Source of the DNA: Candidatus Pseudobacter hemicellulosilyticus | Lineage (GTDB): Bacteria > Bacteroidota > Bacteroidia > Chitinophagales > Chitinophagaceae | Assembly (NCBI GenBank): GCA_029202545.1 | Contig: CP119311.1 | Location: 6,262,001 to 6,326,000, forward strand | Direction: 5' to 3' | DNA: 64,000 bases | Shown here: positions 18,843-28,706 of the stretch, one piece after another | Layout of the letters: every line of letters starts with the position of its first letter | How positions within the stretch are numbered: position 1 is the stretch's first letter | Program-made: the position numbers and the translations under genes | The notes under the pieces: generated by a model | What the model saw: only the letters and a program-made list of their open reading frames with translations | What the model was told of the DNA's origin: nothing | Database searches by the model: none

Positions 18843-18984
18843 AGGAATACGCGAATAAAAAAAAAGATTTTTGCTGCTGCAAATTCCAGACCGGAAAATC
18901 GGTCACCGTCCCTCTCGCCTACCGGCTTTTTGATCAGCCGGCAGTAAGATAACGCTTTTCATCATTAAAAGGTTGACGGGTAAT

Positions 18985-19035
18985 AAAAAAGAGCAGGTCC
19001 AGCCGTTCGCCGGAGGCGAACAACGGGACCTGCTC
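18985..19035 (-). terminator. terminator after the GH92 genes, with a palindrome in its loop
   Basis: On the minus strand GAGCAGGTCC (19035-19026) pairs perfectly with GGACCTGCTC (19000-18991), followed by a T run. The loop is not random: it contains TTCGCC-GGA-GGCGAA, which itself forms a hairpin, giving a two-tier structure. Confidence 0.85.
19006..19020. repeat. second copy of the GGA-loop palindrome
   Basis: TTCGCCGGAGGCGAA, identical over 15 bases to 5944-5958. It sits inside the loop of the terminator at 18985-19035. Confidence 0.6.
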
Positions 19036-19058
19036 CACCAGTTTTACGACTGGCTGAA

Positions 19059-21356
19059 TTATTTTTTCGGCTTCGGTCCCATGGTAAAGGTCAGCTTGCC
19101 GCCCCGGAGGATATCCTCATGGCTGATAGACCAGCCTTTCAAAGGCTGACCATTGAGCAGCAGCTTCTGGACATACACATTCTTGTCCCCCTGGTTCAGG
19201 ACCTCCACGGTGAAGGTCTTCCCATTTTCCAGGCTCAGCGTAGCACCATCAACAGCAGGGCTGCCGATAGCATACTCCGTACTGCCCGGCGCCACGGGAT
19301 AGAATCCCAGGGCCGTGAATATATACCAGGCGCTCATCTGGCCACAGTCGTCATTGCCCCCCAGCCCATCGGGATTGGGATGGAACTGCTTTTTCAGGAT
19401 CATCCGGACCCTTTCCTGGGTCTTCCAGGGCTGGTCCGTCCAGTTGTACAGGTAAGGCACGTGGTGTGAAGGTTCGTTGCCATGCACATAGTTGCCAATG
19501 ATCCCATCGCGGGTAATGTCTTCTGTTTCGGCAAAATACTTGTCGGGCAGCTCCATGGTGAACAGGGAATCCAGGTGCGCCACAAATTTCTTCTTCCCAC
19601 CCATCAAAGCGATCAGGGTATCAGGATGATGCGGTACATAGAGACTATAGTTCCAGGCATTGCCTTCAATGAATCCCTGGTTATGGGTGCTGAGTACGTC
19701 AAATTCTTTTTTGAAGCTGCCGTCGCTCAGGCGGGGACGCATGAAGCCGATGCTGGGATCGTAAACATTTTTGTAATAGCTGGCCCGGACGCTGAACTCC
19801 TTGTACAGGTCTTCCCGGCCCAGTTTGCGCGCCATCTGGGCAATGGCCCAGTCGTCATACGCATATTCCAGGGTCTTGGATACCGAGGAGCCGTTCTTAT
19901 CGTCCGGCACATAGCCCATATCCATATAATACCCCAGCCCGTCATAGCTGCGGTGGCGGGCGGAAGCCACACAGGCATCCAGCGCCTTGTTGACGTCAAA
20001 GGGCGCATTGCCTTTCATGACGGCATCGGCAATCACCGACACGCTATGGTAACCGATCATACACCAGTTCTCATTGGCATAATGGGACCATACCGGCAGC
20101 AGCTTCAGCACGCTCTGGTCATAATGCGCCAGCATGCTCTGCACCATATCGGCATTGCGTTTGGGCTGTACCAGGTTGAAGAAAGGATGCAGGGCCCTGT
20201 AGGTATCCCAGAGGGAGAAAATGGTATAGTTGGTAAAGTCTTTGGCCTGGTGGATATTCTGGTCCAGTCCACGGTATTTGCCGTCCACATCCATATAGGT
20301 GATGGGCGACAGGAACGCATGGTACATAGACGTATAGAAATTCTCCTTGTCTTCCCGGTTCTTGGCGGTGATGCTGATCCGGCTCAGCTCTTTGTTCCAC
20401 TGATCCCGGGCCTGTTCCCGCACCTGGTTGAAATCCCAGCCCGGCGCTTCTGTGCGCAGGTTGAGCAGGGCGCCCTCCGTGCTGACGGAAGACAGTGCAA
20501 ACTTGATCTTGATGGCCTCCCCTTCTTCTGTCTTGAAGTCGAAGTAAGCCCTCAGCTGTTTGCCGGCCTGGTCAGGGAAATTTTTGGTCTGGTCAAACTT
20601 GCCCCAGAAACCGCGGTAGGCCTGTTTCTTGGAAAAGTTCTGGCAGCCGTACTGGTAAAAGGGTTTGGAGAAGGCCATGGCAAAATAGACCGTGCGGGTC
20701 CTGGCCCAGCCATTGGTGATCCGGTAGCCGGTGATCAGGGTGTCATTCTCTACCCTTAATACGGTCCAGGCATTCTTGTCCTCATAGTTGTAGATGCCAT
20801 ACATGAGGTCCAGGATGATATGGGACTGGTCCGACTTAGGGAAAGTGTACTGGTGAAAGCCCACCCTGTTGGTGGCAGTCAGTTCAGCCTTGATATTGTA
20901 ATCATCCAGCTGCACTTTGTAGTAACCGGCTTCAGCGGTTTCCCGTTCGTGCGAGAACGCCGAACGGAAACCACTGCGCGGTTTGGCTGCTTCGCCGGGA
21001 TTCAGTTTCAGGGGACCCACTGTTGGCATCACCAGGAAATCTCCGAGGTCGGAGTGACCGGTGCCGCTGAAATGGGTATGACTGAAGCCCACGATCGTTT
21101 TATCATCATACTGATACCCTGCGCAGTATTTGTACACATCTCCGTTGTAACGCCCGTTCATCTCATAAGGGATGGTATCGGTATCCGGGCTGAGCTGCAC
21201 CATACCGAAGGGCACGGTGGCGCCTGGATATACGTGGCCCATACGCTGGGTGCCAATAATGGGTTTAACGTACTGGGACGGATCATTCTCGGGCGTTGCC
21301 TGGGCCAGCAGCCCGGCAGGGATCATAGAGCCAATGAAAAATAGTAGATTTCTCAT
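19059..21356 (-). CDS. GH92 family alpha-mannosidase (first of two)
   Basis: A 765-residue secreted glycoside hydrolase of family 92, calcium-dependent exo-alpha-mannosidases that mostly cut alpha-1,2-linked (also 1,3 and 1,6) mannose. The signal peptide is MRNLLFFIGSMIPAGLLAQA. The GH92 hallmarks are visible: PIIGTQRMGHVYPGATVPFGMVQLSPDT at the start in family form, GFSHTHFSGTG, YHAFLSPITYMDVDGKYRG, EGNAWNYSLYVPH with the likely acid glutamate, and GGNDDCGQMSAWYIFTALG near the C-terminus, carrying the aspartates expected for the base. It follows the second GH92 gene by 50 bases and ends at a strong terminator, so the two form one unit. Together they suggest an alpha-mannan or high-mannose N-glycan substrate. 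Confidence 0.93.
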   Translation of the reverse strand: MRNLLFFIGSMIPAGLLAQATPENDPSQYVKPIIGTQRMGHVYPGATVPFGMVQLSPDTDTIPYEMNGRYNGDVYKYCAGYQYDDKTIVGFSHTHFSGTGHSDLGDFLVMPTVGPLKLNPGEAAKPRSGFRSAFSHERETAEAGYYKVQLDDYNIKAELTATNRVGFHQYTFPKSDQSHIILDLMYGIYNYEDKNAWTVLRVENDTLITGYRITNGWARTRTVYFAMAFSKPFYQYGCQNFSKKQAYRGFWGKFDQTKNFPDQAGKQLRAYFDFKTEEGEAIKIKFALSSVSTEGALLNLRTEAPGWDFNQVREQARDQWNKELSRISITAKNREDKENFYTSMYHAFLSPITYMDVDGKYRGLDQNIHQAKDFTNYTIFSLWDTYRALHPFFNLVQPKRNADMVQSMLAHYDQSVLKLLPVWSHYANENWCMIGYHSVSVIADAVMKGNAPFDVNKALDACVASARHRSYDGLGYYMDMGYVPDDKNGSSVSKTLEYAYDDWAIAQMARKLGREDLYKEFSVRASYYKNVYDPSIGFMRPRLSDGSFKKEFDVLSTHNQGFIEGNAWNYSLYVPHHPDTLIALMGGKKKFVAHLDSLFTMELPDKYFAETEDITRDGIIGNYVHGNEPSHHVPYLYNWTDQPWKTQERVRMILKKQFHPNPDGLGGNDDCGQMSAWYIFTALGFYPVAPGSTEYAIGSPAVDGATLSLENGKTFTVEVLNQGDKNVYVQKLLLNGQPLKGWSISHEDILRGGKLTFTMGPKPKK

Positions 21357-21406
21357 GCGCAGTTGGGGGTATATTAATGTAGAACGATAAACGATCGTAC
21401 TGATAA

Positions 21407-23689
21407 TTATTTACTGAGTGAAAAAGGATATGCTGCGGAAGTTGCACCACGGCCCTTGTTAGGGTTAGCGCCCATCTGGAATTCCAGTACGCCACCTTTC
21501 ATCAGGTCAAAGTGGTCAACAAAGTTCTTTGTTTCCACCACGCCATTGCGTTTAACCGATTGTACATACTGGTTAACATCGCTGTTGTTGGGTGCATTGA
21601 TCTGGAGGGTCTTGCCATTGTCCAGTTTCAGTGTCATCTTTTTGAACAGCGGGGTACCTAATACATACTGGCTGGTGCCGGGACATACCGGGTAGAAGCC
21701 CATGCTGGAGAACACATACCAGGCTGATGTCTGGCCATTGTCCTCATCACCGCAATAGCCATCGGGTGTGGGTTTGTACAGTTTCTCCATAGCCTGGCGG
21801 ACCCAGTACTGGGTTTTCCAGGGCTGACCGGCAAAGTTGTACAGGTAGATCATATGCTGGATGGGCTGGTTGCCGTGTGCATACTGACCCATATTCATGA
21901 TCTGCATTTCGCGGATCTCGTGGATGGTGCCACCGTAGTAGCTGTCGTCAAATACGGGAGGCATCGAGAATACGGAATCCAGCATAGCCACAAACATATC
22001 ATTGCCACCCATCAGTTTTTTCAGGCCTTCAATATCGTGGAATACGCTCCAGCTGTAGTGCCAGCTGTTGCCTTCTGTGAATGCATCACCCCATTTGAAG
22101 GGATTGAAAGGCGCCTGGAACTGACCATTCTCATTCTTGCCACGCATCAGTTTGGTCTCGGGATCAAACAGGTTACGGTAGTTCTGGCTGCGTTTGAGGT
22201 AGAGATCAGTTTCTTCCTTGGGACGCCCCAGGGCCTTGCCTAACTGGTAGATAGTGAAATCATCATAGGCATATTCCAGGGTGCGGGCGGCGTTCTCATT
22301 GATCTTTACATCATAGGGAACATAACCCAGGTCATTATAGTATTTCACGCCTTTACGACCCACAGCCGGCATCGGCCCTTCATTGTTGGCGCCATGCAGC
22401 AGGGCTTCGTAAAGGGTATTGATATCATAACCACGCAGACCTTTCAGGTAGGCGTCAGCTACAACAGAGGCAGAGTTGTTGCCGATCATTACACTGCGCA
22501 GACCGGGGCTGGACCATTCAGGCAGCCAGCCGCTTTCTTTGTAATCGTTGGCCAGACCTTCCTGCATTTCGGTATTGATACCAGGATACAGCAGGTTCAG
22601 GAAAGGATACAGGGCACGGAAAGTGTCCCAGAAACCAGTACCGGCAAACATGCGGCCGGGCAGTACCTCGCCATTGTAGGGGCTGTAGTGAACAACATCA
22701 CCTTTGCTGTCATACTCATAGAATTTCTGCGGGAACTGCAGGGTGCGGTACATGCAGGAATAGAAAGTACGGACCTGTTCAATGGTGCCGCCGCTGACCA
22801 GGATCTTGTTCAGCTGTTTGTTCCAGGCTTCCTTCGCCTTGCGTTTGGTAGCTTCAAAATTATCAGCAGCCAGTTCGCGTTTCAGGTTCAGTTCAGCCTG
22901 CTCAACACTGATATAGGAGGAGGCAACTTTCACGTTCACCTTCTCTCCTTTCCGGGTACTGAAACCAACAATAGCACCGGCATGGTCACTGGTGGTGCTG
23001 GTGCCGCCTTGTACCAGGGCTTTGTTTTCCCAGGTATAGGTCACCGTGAAAGGCTTATCGAGATAGATAACAAAATAGTTCTTGAAGTTCTTGGGAACAC
23101 CACCGCTATTGCGGGTAGTGTAACCTACGATCTTGTTCTCGGAAGGGACGATGGTGACAGAAGAGCCTTTGTCGAACGCGTCCACTACCAGGAAGGAACT
23201 ATCCCTTTCCGGGTAAGTGAAGCGGAACTGGGCGGCCCTTTCTGTGGGGGCGATCTCGGTAGTTACATCGTGATCAGCCAGGTATACGCTGTAGTAATAA
23301 GGTTTGGATACTTCCGCTTTGTGAGAGAACCAGCTGGCGCGCTTGTTCTGGTCAAACTCAGCCTTGCCTGTGATGGGCATGATAGAGAACTGACCATGGT
23401 CGTTCATCCAGGGGGAAGGCTGGTGGGTTTGTTTAAAACCACGGATCTTGTCGGCGGCATAAGTATATGCCCATCCGTCGCCCATCTGGCCGGTCTGCGG
23501 TATCCAGAAGTTCATCCCCCAGGGAACTGCAATAGCGGGATAGGTGTTACCGTTGGACAGACTGGGTTTGGAGTCAGTACCCATTAAAGGGTTGATCCAT
23601 TCTACGGGATCGGTTACGGAAGTCACCTGCTGGGCATTGATTTGCTGGAATACAGCAAGCAGGAGAAGAAGGGCGAAGTTTTTTTTCAT
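21407..23689 (-). CDS. GH92 family alpha-mannosidase (second of two)
   Basis: A 760-residue secreted GH92 enzyme with signal peptide MKKNFALLLLLAVFQQINAQ. Motifs include WINPLMGTDSKPSLSNGNTYPAIAVPWGMN in family form, GFKQTHQPSPWMNDHGQF, EGNSWHYSW with the putative acid glutamate, and CGDEDNGQTSAWYVFSSMGFYP with the conserved aspartates. It differs clearly from the downstream GH92 protein (for example HQPSPWMND replaces HTHFSGTG), so the pair probably has different linkage preference rather than being a recent duplicate. A candidate promoter (23716-23747) and a LacI-type operator (23763-23776) precede it, after the susD terminator, so the GH92 pair can be transcribed apart from susCD. Confidence 0.93.
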   Translation of the reverse strand: MKKNFALLLLLAVFQQINAQQVTSVTDPVEWINPLMGTDSKPSLSNGNTYPAIAVPWGMNFWIPQTGQMGDGWAYTYAADKIRGFKQTHQPSPWMNDHGQFSIMPITGKAEFDQNKRASWFSHKAEVSKPYYYSVYLADHDVTTEIAPTERAAQFRFTYPERDSSFLVVDAFDKGSSVTIVPSENKIVGYTTRNSGGVPKNFKNYFVIYLDKPFTVTYTWENKALVQGGTSTTSDHAGAIVGFSTRKGEKVNVKVASSYISVEQAELNLKRELAADNFEATKRKAKEAWNKQLNKILVSGGTIEQVRTFYSCMYRTLQFPQKFYEYDSKGDVVHYSPYNGEVLPGRMFAGTGFWDTFRALYPFLNLLYPGINTEMQEGLANDYKESGWLPEWSSPGLRSVMIGNNSASVVADAYLKGLRGYDINTLYEALLHGANNEGPMPAVGRKGVKYYNDLGYVPYDVKINENAARTLEYAYDDFTIYQLGKALGRPKEETDLYLKRSQNYRNLFDPETKLMRGKNENGQFQAPFNPFKWGDAFTEGNSWHYSWSVFHDIEGLKKLMGGNDMFVAMLDSVFSMPPVFDDSYYGGTIHEIREMQIMNMGQYAHGNQPIQHMIYLYNFAGQPWKTQYWVRQAMEKLYKPTPDGYCGDEDNGQTSAWYVFSSMGFYPVCPGTSQYVLGTPLFKKMTLKLDNGKTLQINAPNNSDVNQYVQSVKRNGVVETKNFVDHFDLMKGGVLEFQMGANPNKGRGATSAAYPFSLSK

Positions 23690-23715
23690 ACCTTTTTGTT
23701 TTGGCGAAGTGGCTG

Positions 23716-23747
23716 CAATAATACTTATTTATCAGGATGGTTGCAAC
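23716..23747 (-). promoter_or_regulatory. probable promoter of the GH92 pair
   Basis: On the minus strand GTTG (23747-23744), 20 bases, TATTATTG (23723-23716), one mismatch from TAnnTTTG. The operator at 23763-23776 lies 15 bases upstream of the -33 box, a position more suited to activation than to steric repression. Confidence 0.45.
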
Positions 23748-23762
23748 GGGGGTTCCGCCTTA

Positions 23763-23776
23763 CTAAATCGTTTTAG
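23763..23776. promoter_or_regulatory. LacI-family operator upstream of the GH92 genes
   Basis: CTAAATCGTTTTAG, a near-palindrome with a central CG, the form bound by LacI-family regulators. The identical 14-mer occurs upstream of susC (28707-28720). The gene for a LacI-family regulator is in the same cluster. Confidence 0.75.
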
Positions 23777-23822
23777 CTACTAATGTATGCAATAAACCGG
23801 TATCCGCATCCAATTGATGATT

Positions 23823-23865
23823 AAAAAGAAGGGGCCTTTTGTTTCTGTTAACAATTGGCCCCTTC
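23823..23865 (-). terminator. terminator after susD
   Basis: On the minus strand GAAGGGGCC (23865-23857) pairs perfectly with GGCCCCTTC (23836-23828) across a 20-base loop, followed by T residues. It divides the locus into susCD and GH92 units. Confidence 0.8.
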
Positions 23866-23872
23866 CTGTTAT

Positions 23873-25420
23873 TTAGTACCCCGGATTCTGGGGTCTCAGA
23901 TTTGGATTATTTCTTATTTCTTCTGTAGGTATGGGGAACAGCAGGTGTTTCTGTTCCAGTGTTGCAGCATCGTTCGGGAAATTATAACCCACAAACTCAT
24001 CGAAGCTGCGGGTAGTCATATTCCAGGCCTTGCGGAGCCGCACCATATCAAACCAGGTGATGCCGTTATAACAGAGTTCGTACCAGCGTTCTTTCCAGAC
24101 CGCCTCCCGGAAACCGGCCTGGCTGAAAGTACCGGCCCCTGGCGTGGTGAGCCCGGCTCGGGAACGGATATCAGCAAGGGCCTTGTAGGCCACCGCATCG
24201 GGTCCGCCGGCCACCGCTTCATTGCTGGCTTCGGCATAGACCAGCAGGATATCCGAATACAGGAGCTGCGGCCAGTTGAGATCGCTCTGGTTGGTACCGG
24301 CCACACCGGAAGTACCATGGGCCAGGGAGTCAAAATGCTTGTAGATATAGGGGGCCGACAGATCCTTCAGCGCGCCATTGCCCCCATCATAATAATGGGT
24401 ATAGAAGAGCCCTACCCTGTCCAGTGTGCGGCGGTCGCCCGGTTCATAGGAATTATAAAATTCAGGGGCCGGCACCGTACTGCCTATCTCATCATTGAAG
24501 GCGGACACGTTCTTGAAATTGGGCAGCATGGTCTGCTGGAAGCCATTGGCATTGGCCACACTGGCCAGGTACTGGATCTCAAAGATATGCTCGCCCCTAT
24601 TCTCCATACTTACCTTGTGCAGGTCCGAATAGGATTGGAACAGGGAGAACTGGCTGCTGCCGATCACCTCATTGGCTTTGGCCGCCGCCAGTGCATAATG
24701 CGAAGCGCCCTTCTGCAAGGGGAAACCGGCCATGGCCAGGTATACTTTGGCCAAAAGAGATTTTACAGCGCCCAGGGACGCCCGGCCCGAAGGATCGGTC
24801 CAGGACAGGCCGGCATTCTCTGCTTCCTGCAGGTCAGCGATGATCTGGGTGTACACCGCTTCTGTTCCCGTACGGGGCGGGTAAAAATCGGGGTGGTTGC
24901 CATCCAGGACAGGCGTCAGTGTCAGCGGCACATCTCCCCATAACTGTACTAAATAAAAATAGGCCCAGGCACGGAGAAAGCGGGCTTCTCCCAGGACTTT
25001 CTTCTTCAGGGCCTCATCCATGGGATTAATGGGCGGCACCCGGTCCAGCACCAGGTTGGTCTGTGCAATCACATTGAACAGGCCGTTCCACCAGTTCCGG
25101 ATCAGGAGGTTATCGCCATTGTGTACCATCCCGAAAAGATTATTGAGATCGGAGTTCTGCCCAGTCTCTGTTTTGGCGGTACCGGTCACCGCTTCCAGCA
25201 TGGAATAGTTCTGCACAAAGATGCCGGCGCCGGCGCTGATGAAGCGTTGCTGTGCATAGGCGGCTGCAATGCCGGCCTCGGCGTGTTCCGACAAGGTGTA
25301 ATAGATATCCGTGGAAAGGTTGCTGGGGTCCTGCTCTTCCAGGAACTTGTTACAACCGGCAGTGGTCAGCAGGACCATGGTAGCCAGCAGGTATATGGTT
25401 CGTTGTATAGTCAGTTTCAT
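23873..25420 (-). CDS. SusD-family (RagB/SusD) nutrient-binding lipoprotein
   Basis: An outer-membrane surface lipoprotein that forms the lid of the SusC transporter and binds oligosaccharide. The chosen start at 25420 gives a 515-residue protein with signal sequence MKLTIQRTIYLLATMVLLTTAGC, lipid attachment at Cys23; a longer frame upstream adds 39 non-signal residues and is rejected. Family features are the FLEEQDPSNLSTDIYYT opening (family form), RFLRAWAYFYLVQLWGDVPLT near residue 150 and the C-terminal FPIPTEEIRNNPNLRPQNPGY, the usual SusD ending. It is 37 bases downstream of susC. Confidence 0.95.
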   Translation of the reverse strand: MKLTIQRTIYLLATMVLLTTAGCNKFLEEQDPSNLSTDIYYTLSEHAEAGIAAAYAQQRFISAGAGIFVQNYSMLEAVTGTAKTETGQNSDLNNLFGMVHNGDNLLIRNWWNGLFNVIAQTNLVLDRVPPINPMDEALKKKVLGEARFLRAWAYFYLVQLWGDVPLTLTPVLDGNHPDFYPPRTGTEAVYTQIIADLQEAENAGLSWTDPSGRASLGAVKSLLAKVYLAMAGFPLQKGASHYALAAAKANEVIGSSQFSLFQSYSDLHKVSMENRGEHIFEIQYLASVANANGFQQTMLPNFKNVSAFNDEIGSTVPAPEFYNSYEPGDRRTLDRVGLFYTHYYDGGNGALKDLSAPYIYKHFDSLAHGTSGVAGTNQSDLNWPQLLYSDILLVYAEASNEAVAGGPDAVAYKALADIRSRAGLTTPGAGTFSQAGFREAVWKERWYELCYNGITWFDMVRLRKAWNMTTRSFDEFVGYNFPNDAATLEQKHLLFPIPTEEIRNNPNLRPQNPGY

Positions 25421-25457
25421 GGTGTATTTTTTTGTTGAATGCGATAGTGGAACGGCA

Positions 25458-28400
25458 TCAGAAAGCCACGTTAACACCCAGGGTGAACGTGGTTGGTTTG
25501 GGATAATCGAAGAAGGTCTGCCCCTGCGAAAAAGCATTGCCGTAGGTGGTTACCTCCGGATCATTACCGGAATAATCCGTCACCAGGAAAAAGTTCTGTA
25601 CCGATCCATATACCTTGAGTTTGGCCAGCTTCAGGTTGCTGATACGCTGGGCCGGGAACTCATAGGACAGGCTAAGGTTGCGGCCCCGCAGGAAACTGCC
25701 ATCCTCCACCCAGCGGGTATCCACGTTGGTCACATAACCGGCCCTGGTATCCCGGATGGCCGCAATCTCAGCACCTGAATTGCCTTTATCCGGCGTCCAG
25801 GCCTGCAACACCGATTTGAAACTGTTGGCAATACCCTGCCGATCCTCACCGGAGTGGTGGGACATGTTCAGGATATCATTCCCTGCGGAGAACTGCAGGT
25901 CCAGTATCAGCTCAAAATTTTTGTACTTGACCGTATTGGAGAAAGAGCCCCAGTAATCAGGGTTGCCGTTGCCAATGATCATGCGGTCTTCATCATTGAT
26001 GATATGATCACTATTCACATCCAGGTATTTGATATCCCCGGGCAGGATGGGTTTGCCGGCGCGGTAGCTGCTGAATTTAGCGGCTTCCTCCCTTTCTGAT
26101 TCCTGCCATACGCCGAGGCGCACCAGGCCCCAGAAAGAGCCTACGGGCTCCCCTTTCCGGATGATATTGGTCTGGTTGGTGAAGTTGGGACCACCTACCC
26201 CGAAGATATCAGCAGGGGTAGCCAGTTCCAGCACTTTGTTTTTGTTGAAGGAGATCCCAAAGTTAGTGGTCCAGGTCAGGTCCTTGCCGGTGATATTGAC
26301 CGTGTTCAACCCAATTTCCAGGCCCTTGTTCTCCATGCTGCCCACGTTCCTGGTGATGGACAGGTAACCGGTTGAAGCTGGTACCGGCGCATTGAGCAGC
26401 ATATCTGTTGTTTTCCGGTAGTAGACATCCAGTTCCAGGCTGATGCGGTTGTTCAGCACCCCTACTTCCAGGCCGATGTCCGCCTGCTGGGTCTTTTCCC
26501 ATGCCAGGTCGTTATTGGCCAGGCGACCGGTACCAACCCCGGTCACGCGGGTATTGTTGAAGATACCTGCGTAGCTGGAGCTGAGAGTACCCAGTGAAGC
26601 GTAGGAGCTGATCTCCGAGTTACCGGTCAGCCCATAGCTGGACCGCAGTTTCATATGGGAGATAAGGTTGCTGCCTTTCAGGAACCCTTCTTCTGAAATA
26701 CGCCAGGCGATAGCGGCAGATGGGAAGAAGGAGTACTTGTTGTTGACCCCGAATTTGGACGCGCCGTCTGCCCGTCCCGTGACGGTAAACAGGTAGCGAT
26801 CCTTGAGTGAATAGTTGATCCGTCCGAAATAGGAATTGAACGTAAAGCGGGCGCGACCGGAAGCACTGGGCTGTTGCAGGCTGCCGGCGCCGATATTGTT
26901 GTTCACAAAATAATCGGTAGAGAAGTTCTGGGCGGAAGAGGCATTGTTAACAATATTGGTTTCCTGCCAGGACAGACCGGCCATGGCATTGATGGCATGG
27001 TCCTCGCCAAACTGGTTATCGTAGGTGAAGAAGTTCTCGGACGACCAGTACGTCTCCCGGTTATCGCCGATAACAGCAGTACCGCGCTGGTCAAAGGAGA
27101 TGCCAAAGAGGCTGCGGGCATTGTATTCATTCACCTGCCGGGTAACGATGTTGGCGCCTACCTGGCTTTTGAACTGCAGGCCCTTGGCCAGTTGCAGGGT
27201 GGCAAAGAAATAACCCAGCACGTTCTGTGTCTGCAGGATCAGCTTACGGTCCGTCAGGATATGCACAGGATTGGAACCGCCTTCTGCACCGGGGTAGTTA
27301 TTGTTATCGCCCCAGGTGCCATCACTGTATTTCACGGGCAGGAAGGGAAAGGATTCGGTGATCATGCGCACGGAGTTGAGGCCGCCCGTACCCTGGTCCA
27401 CGATATTTTCTTCCTGGTTATTATAGCTCAGGCCGCCGCCGACCTTGAGCCAGTCGTTCATAGTGGCATCCGTCACAAAACGGGCCGAGTAACGTTTCAG
27501 GTAACTGTTCAACAGCAGGCCGTTCTCATCTCGGTAGCCGAGGAAGATCCCGTAGTTATTGTCCTTGTTGCCGCCTACCAGGCCCAGCTGGTGGTTCTGC
27601 GACAGCTTATTCTGGGTAGCCTCCTTATACCAGTCGGTATTATAGAGCGGGTTACCATTGGCATCAAAGAGCCGGGGCAGGGATTTTCGTTTCTCGCGCG
27701 GGTCTACCACAGAGGCATAAGCGCCGGTAGCCCAGCCGGTGGGGTCATAGACCTTGATATTATCATAGGTCAGGTTTTCCACGGCCAGGTATTCATTGGC
27801 GTCCAGCATTTCTACGCGGTTAGGGCCAATAGTGGGCACGCTGAGGCTACCATCATAGGTAACGCGCGGACCGGTGGCGCTGCCGCGTTTGGTGGAGACC
27901 AGGATCACGCCGTTGGCGCCGCGGGCGCCGTAGATAGCGGTAGAGCTGGCGTCTTTCAGCACTTCCACAGAAGCAATATCACTGCCGTTGATATAGTCAA
28001 TGGCATTGCTGTTATTGTTCTGGGAGCCTACGGGCAGGATCACCCCATCCACTACGTAGAGCGGGTTGTTGGTGGTGTTGATGGAGCTGAAACCGCGGAT
28101 GCGGACGGTGGTCTGTCCACCGGGGCGGCCCGAGTTGGAGTTGACCCATACGCCCGGGATCCGGCCGGCCAGCGCCTGGTTGAGGGAGGCTACAGCACGC
28201 TCCTGCAACTGGGTGGCTTTTACGGAGCCTACGGCGCCGGTGAGATCAGATTTTCGCTGGGTGCCATAGCCAATCACAATCACCTCCCCCATTTCGTTGC
28301 CGCTGAGGGTGAAGCTGACATTGATAACGGCGTTGTTGCCGATAGGTCTTTCCTGGCTGGGCGCACCGGTATAGCTGAATACCAGGATGGCCTCGCCGGG

Positions 28401-28616
28401 CAGTACTTCAATACTGTAGTTGCCGTTGTCGTCTGTGCTGGTCATCTTTTGGGTGCCTTTGACCTGGACAGTAGCGCCTGGCAGTGGCCTGCTGTCGGCG
28501 GCATCTGTTACTTTTCCGGTAATGGTCTTTGACTGGGAGAAGAGTGGGATGGATAGGGTTAGACAAAGCAATGTCTGCAAACCTATCCTTACGAAGTTGG
28601 AACGTCGCTTTTCCAT
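25458..28616 (-). CDS. SusC/RagA-family TonB-dependent outer membrane transporter
   Basis: A 1052-residue TonB-dependent receptor that imports oligosaccharides with its SusD partner. The order is: signal peptide ending near LSIPLFSQ, a carboxypeptidase D-like regulatory domain (KTITGKVTDAADSRPLPGATV, about residues 30-110), the TonB-box-like EVIVIGYGTQ, a plug domain with SGRPGGQTTVRIRGFSS, NNPLYVVDGV and GARGANGVILVSTKRG, and a 22-strand barrel ending in an aromatic-rich C-terminus (FTLGVNVAF). No STN domain is present, so signalling to an anti-sigma factor is not expected. Control is more likely through the LacI-family regulator, whose putative operator is at 28707-28720. Confidence 0.96.
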   Translation of the reverse strand: MEKRRSNFVRIGLQTLLCLTLSIPLFSQSKTITGKVTDAADSRPLPGATVQVKGTQKMTSTDDNGNYSIEVLPGEAILVFSYTGAPSQERPIGNNAVINVSFTLSGNEMGEVIVIGYGTQRKSDLTGAVGSVKATQLQERAVASLNQALAGRIPGVWVNSNSGRPGGQTTVRIRGFSSINTTNNPLYVVDGVILPVGSQNNNSNAIDYINGSDIASVEVLKDASSTAIYGARGANGVILVSTKRGSATGPRVTYDGSLSVPTIGPNRVEMLDANEYLAVENLTYDNIKVYDPTGWATGAYASVVDPREKRKSLPRLFDANGNPLYNTDWYKEATQNKLSQNHQLGLVGGNKDNNYGIFLGYRDENGLLLNSYLKRYSARFVTDATMNDWLKVGGGLSYNNQEENIVDQGTGGLNSVRMITESFPFLPVKYSDGTWGDNNNYPGAEGGSNPVHILTDRKLILQTQNVLGYFFATLQLAKGLQFKSQVGANIVTRQVNEYNARSLFGISFDQRGTAVIGDNRETYWSSENFFTYDNQFGEDHAINAMAGLSWQETNIVNNASSAQNFSTDYFVNNNIGAGSLQQPSASGRARFTFNSYFGRINYSLKDRYLFTVTGRADGASKFGVNNKYSFFPSAAIAWRISEEGFLKGSNLISHMKLRSSYGLTGNSEISSYASLGTLSSSYAGIFNNTRVTGVGTGRLANNDLAWEKTQQADIGLEVGVLNNRISLELDVYYRKTTDMLLNAPVPASTGYLSITRNVGSMENKGLEIGLNTVNITGKDLTWTTNFGISFNKNKVLELATPADIFGVGGPNFTNQTNIIRKGEPVGSFWGLVRLGVWQESEREEAAKFSSYRAGKPILPGDIKYLDVNSDHIINDEDRMIIGNGNPDYWGSFSNTVKYKNFELILDLQFSAGNDILNMSHHSGEDRQGIANSFKSVLQAWTPDKGNSGAEIAAIRDTRAGYVTNVDTRWVEDGSFLRGRNLSLSYEFPAQRISNLKLAKLKVYGSVQNFFLVTDYSGNDPEVTTYGNAFSQGQTFFDYPKPTTFTLGVNVAF

Positions 28617-28673
28617 ACGCAGGTTTTAAGTTTAAATTGAAGGTTTCTAAAAGACATGTACAGACTGTCCCTG

Positions 28674-28703
28674 CAAATGGAAAGACCATTCCGCTAAGGC
28701 AAG
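28674..28703 (-). promoter_or_regulatory. weak candidate promoter of susCD
   Basis: On the minus strand CTTG (28703-28700), 18 bases, TCCATTTG (28681-28674), which misses one consensus position. The operator begins only three bases upstream of it, the same relative layout as at the GH92 promoter. Confidence 0.3.
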
Positions 28704-28706
28704 CTG

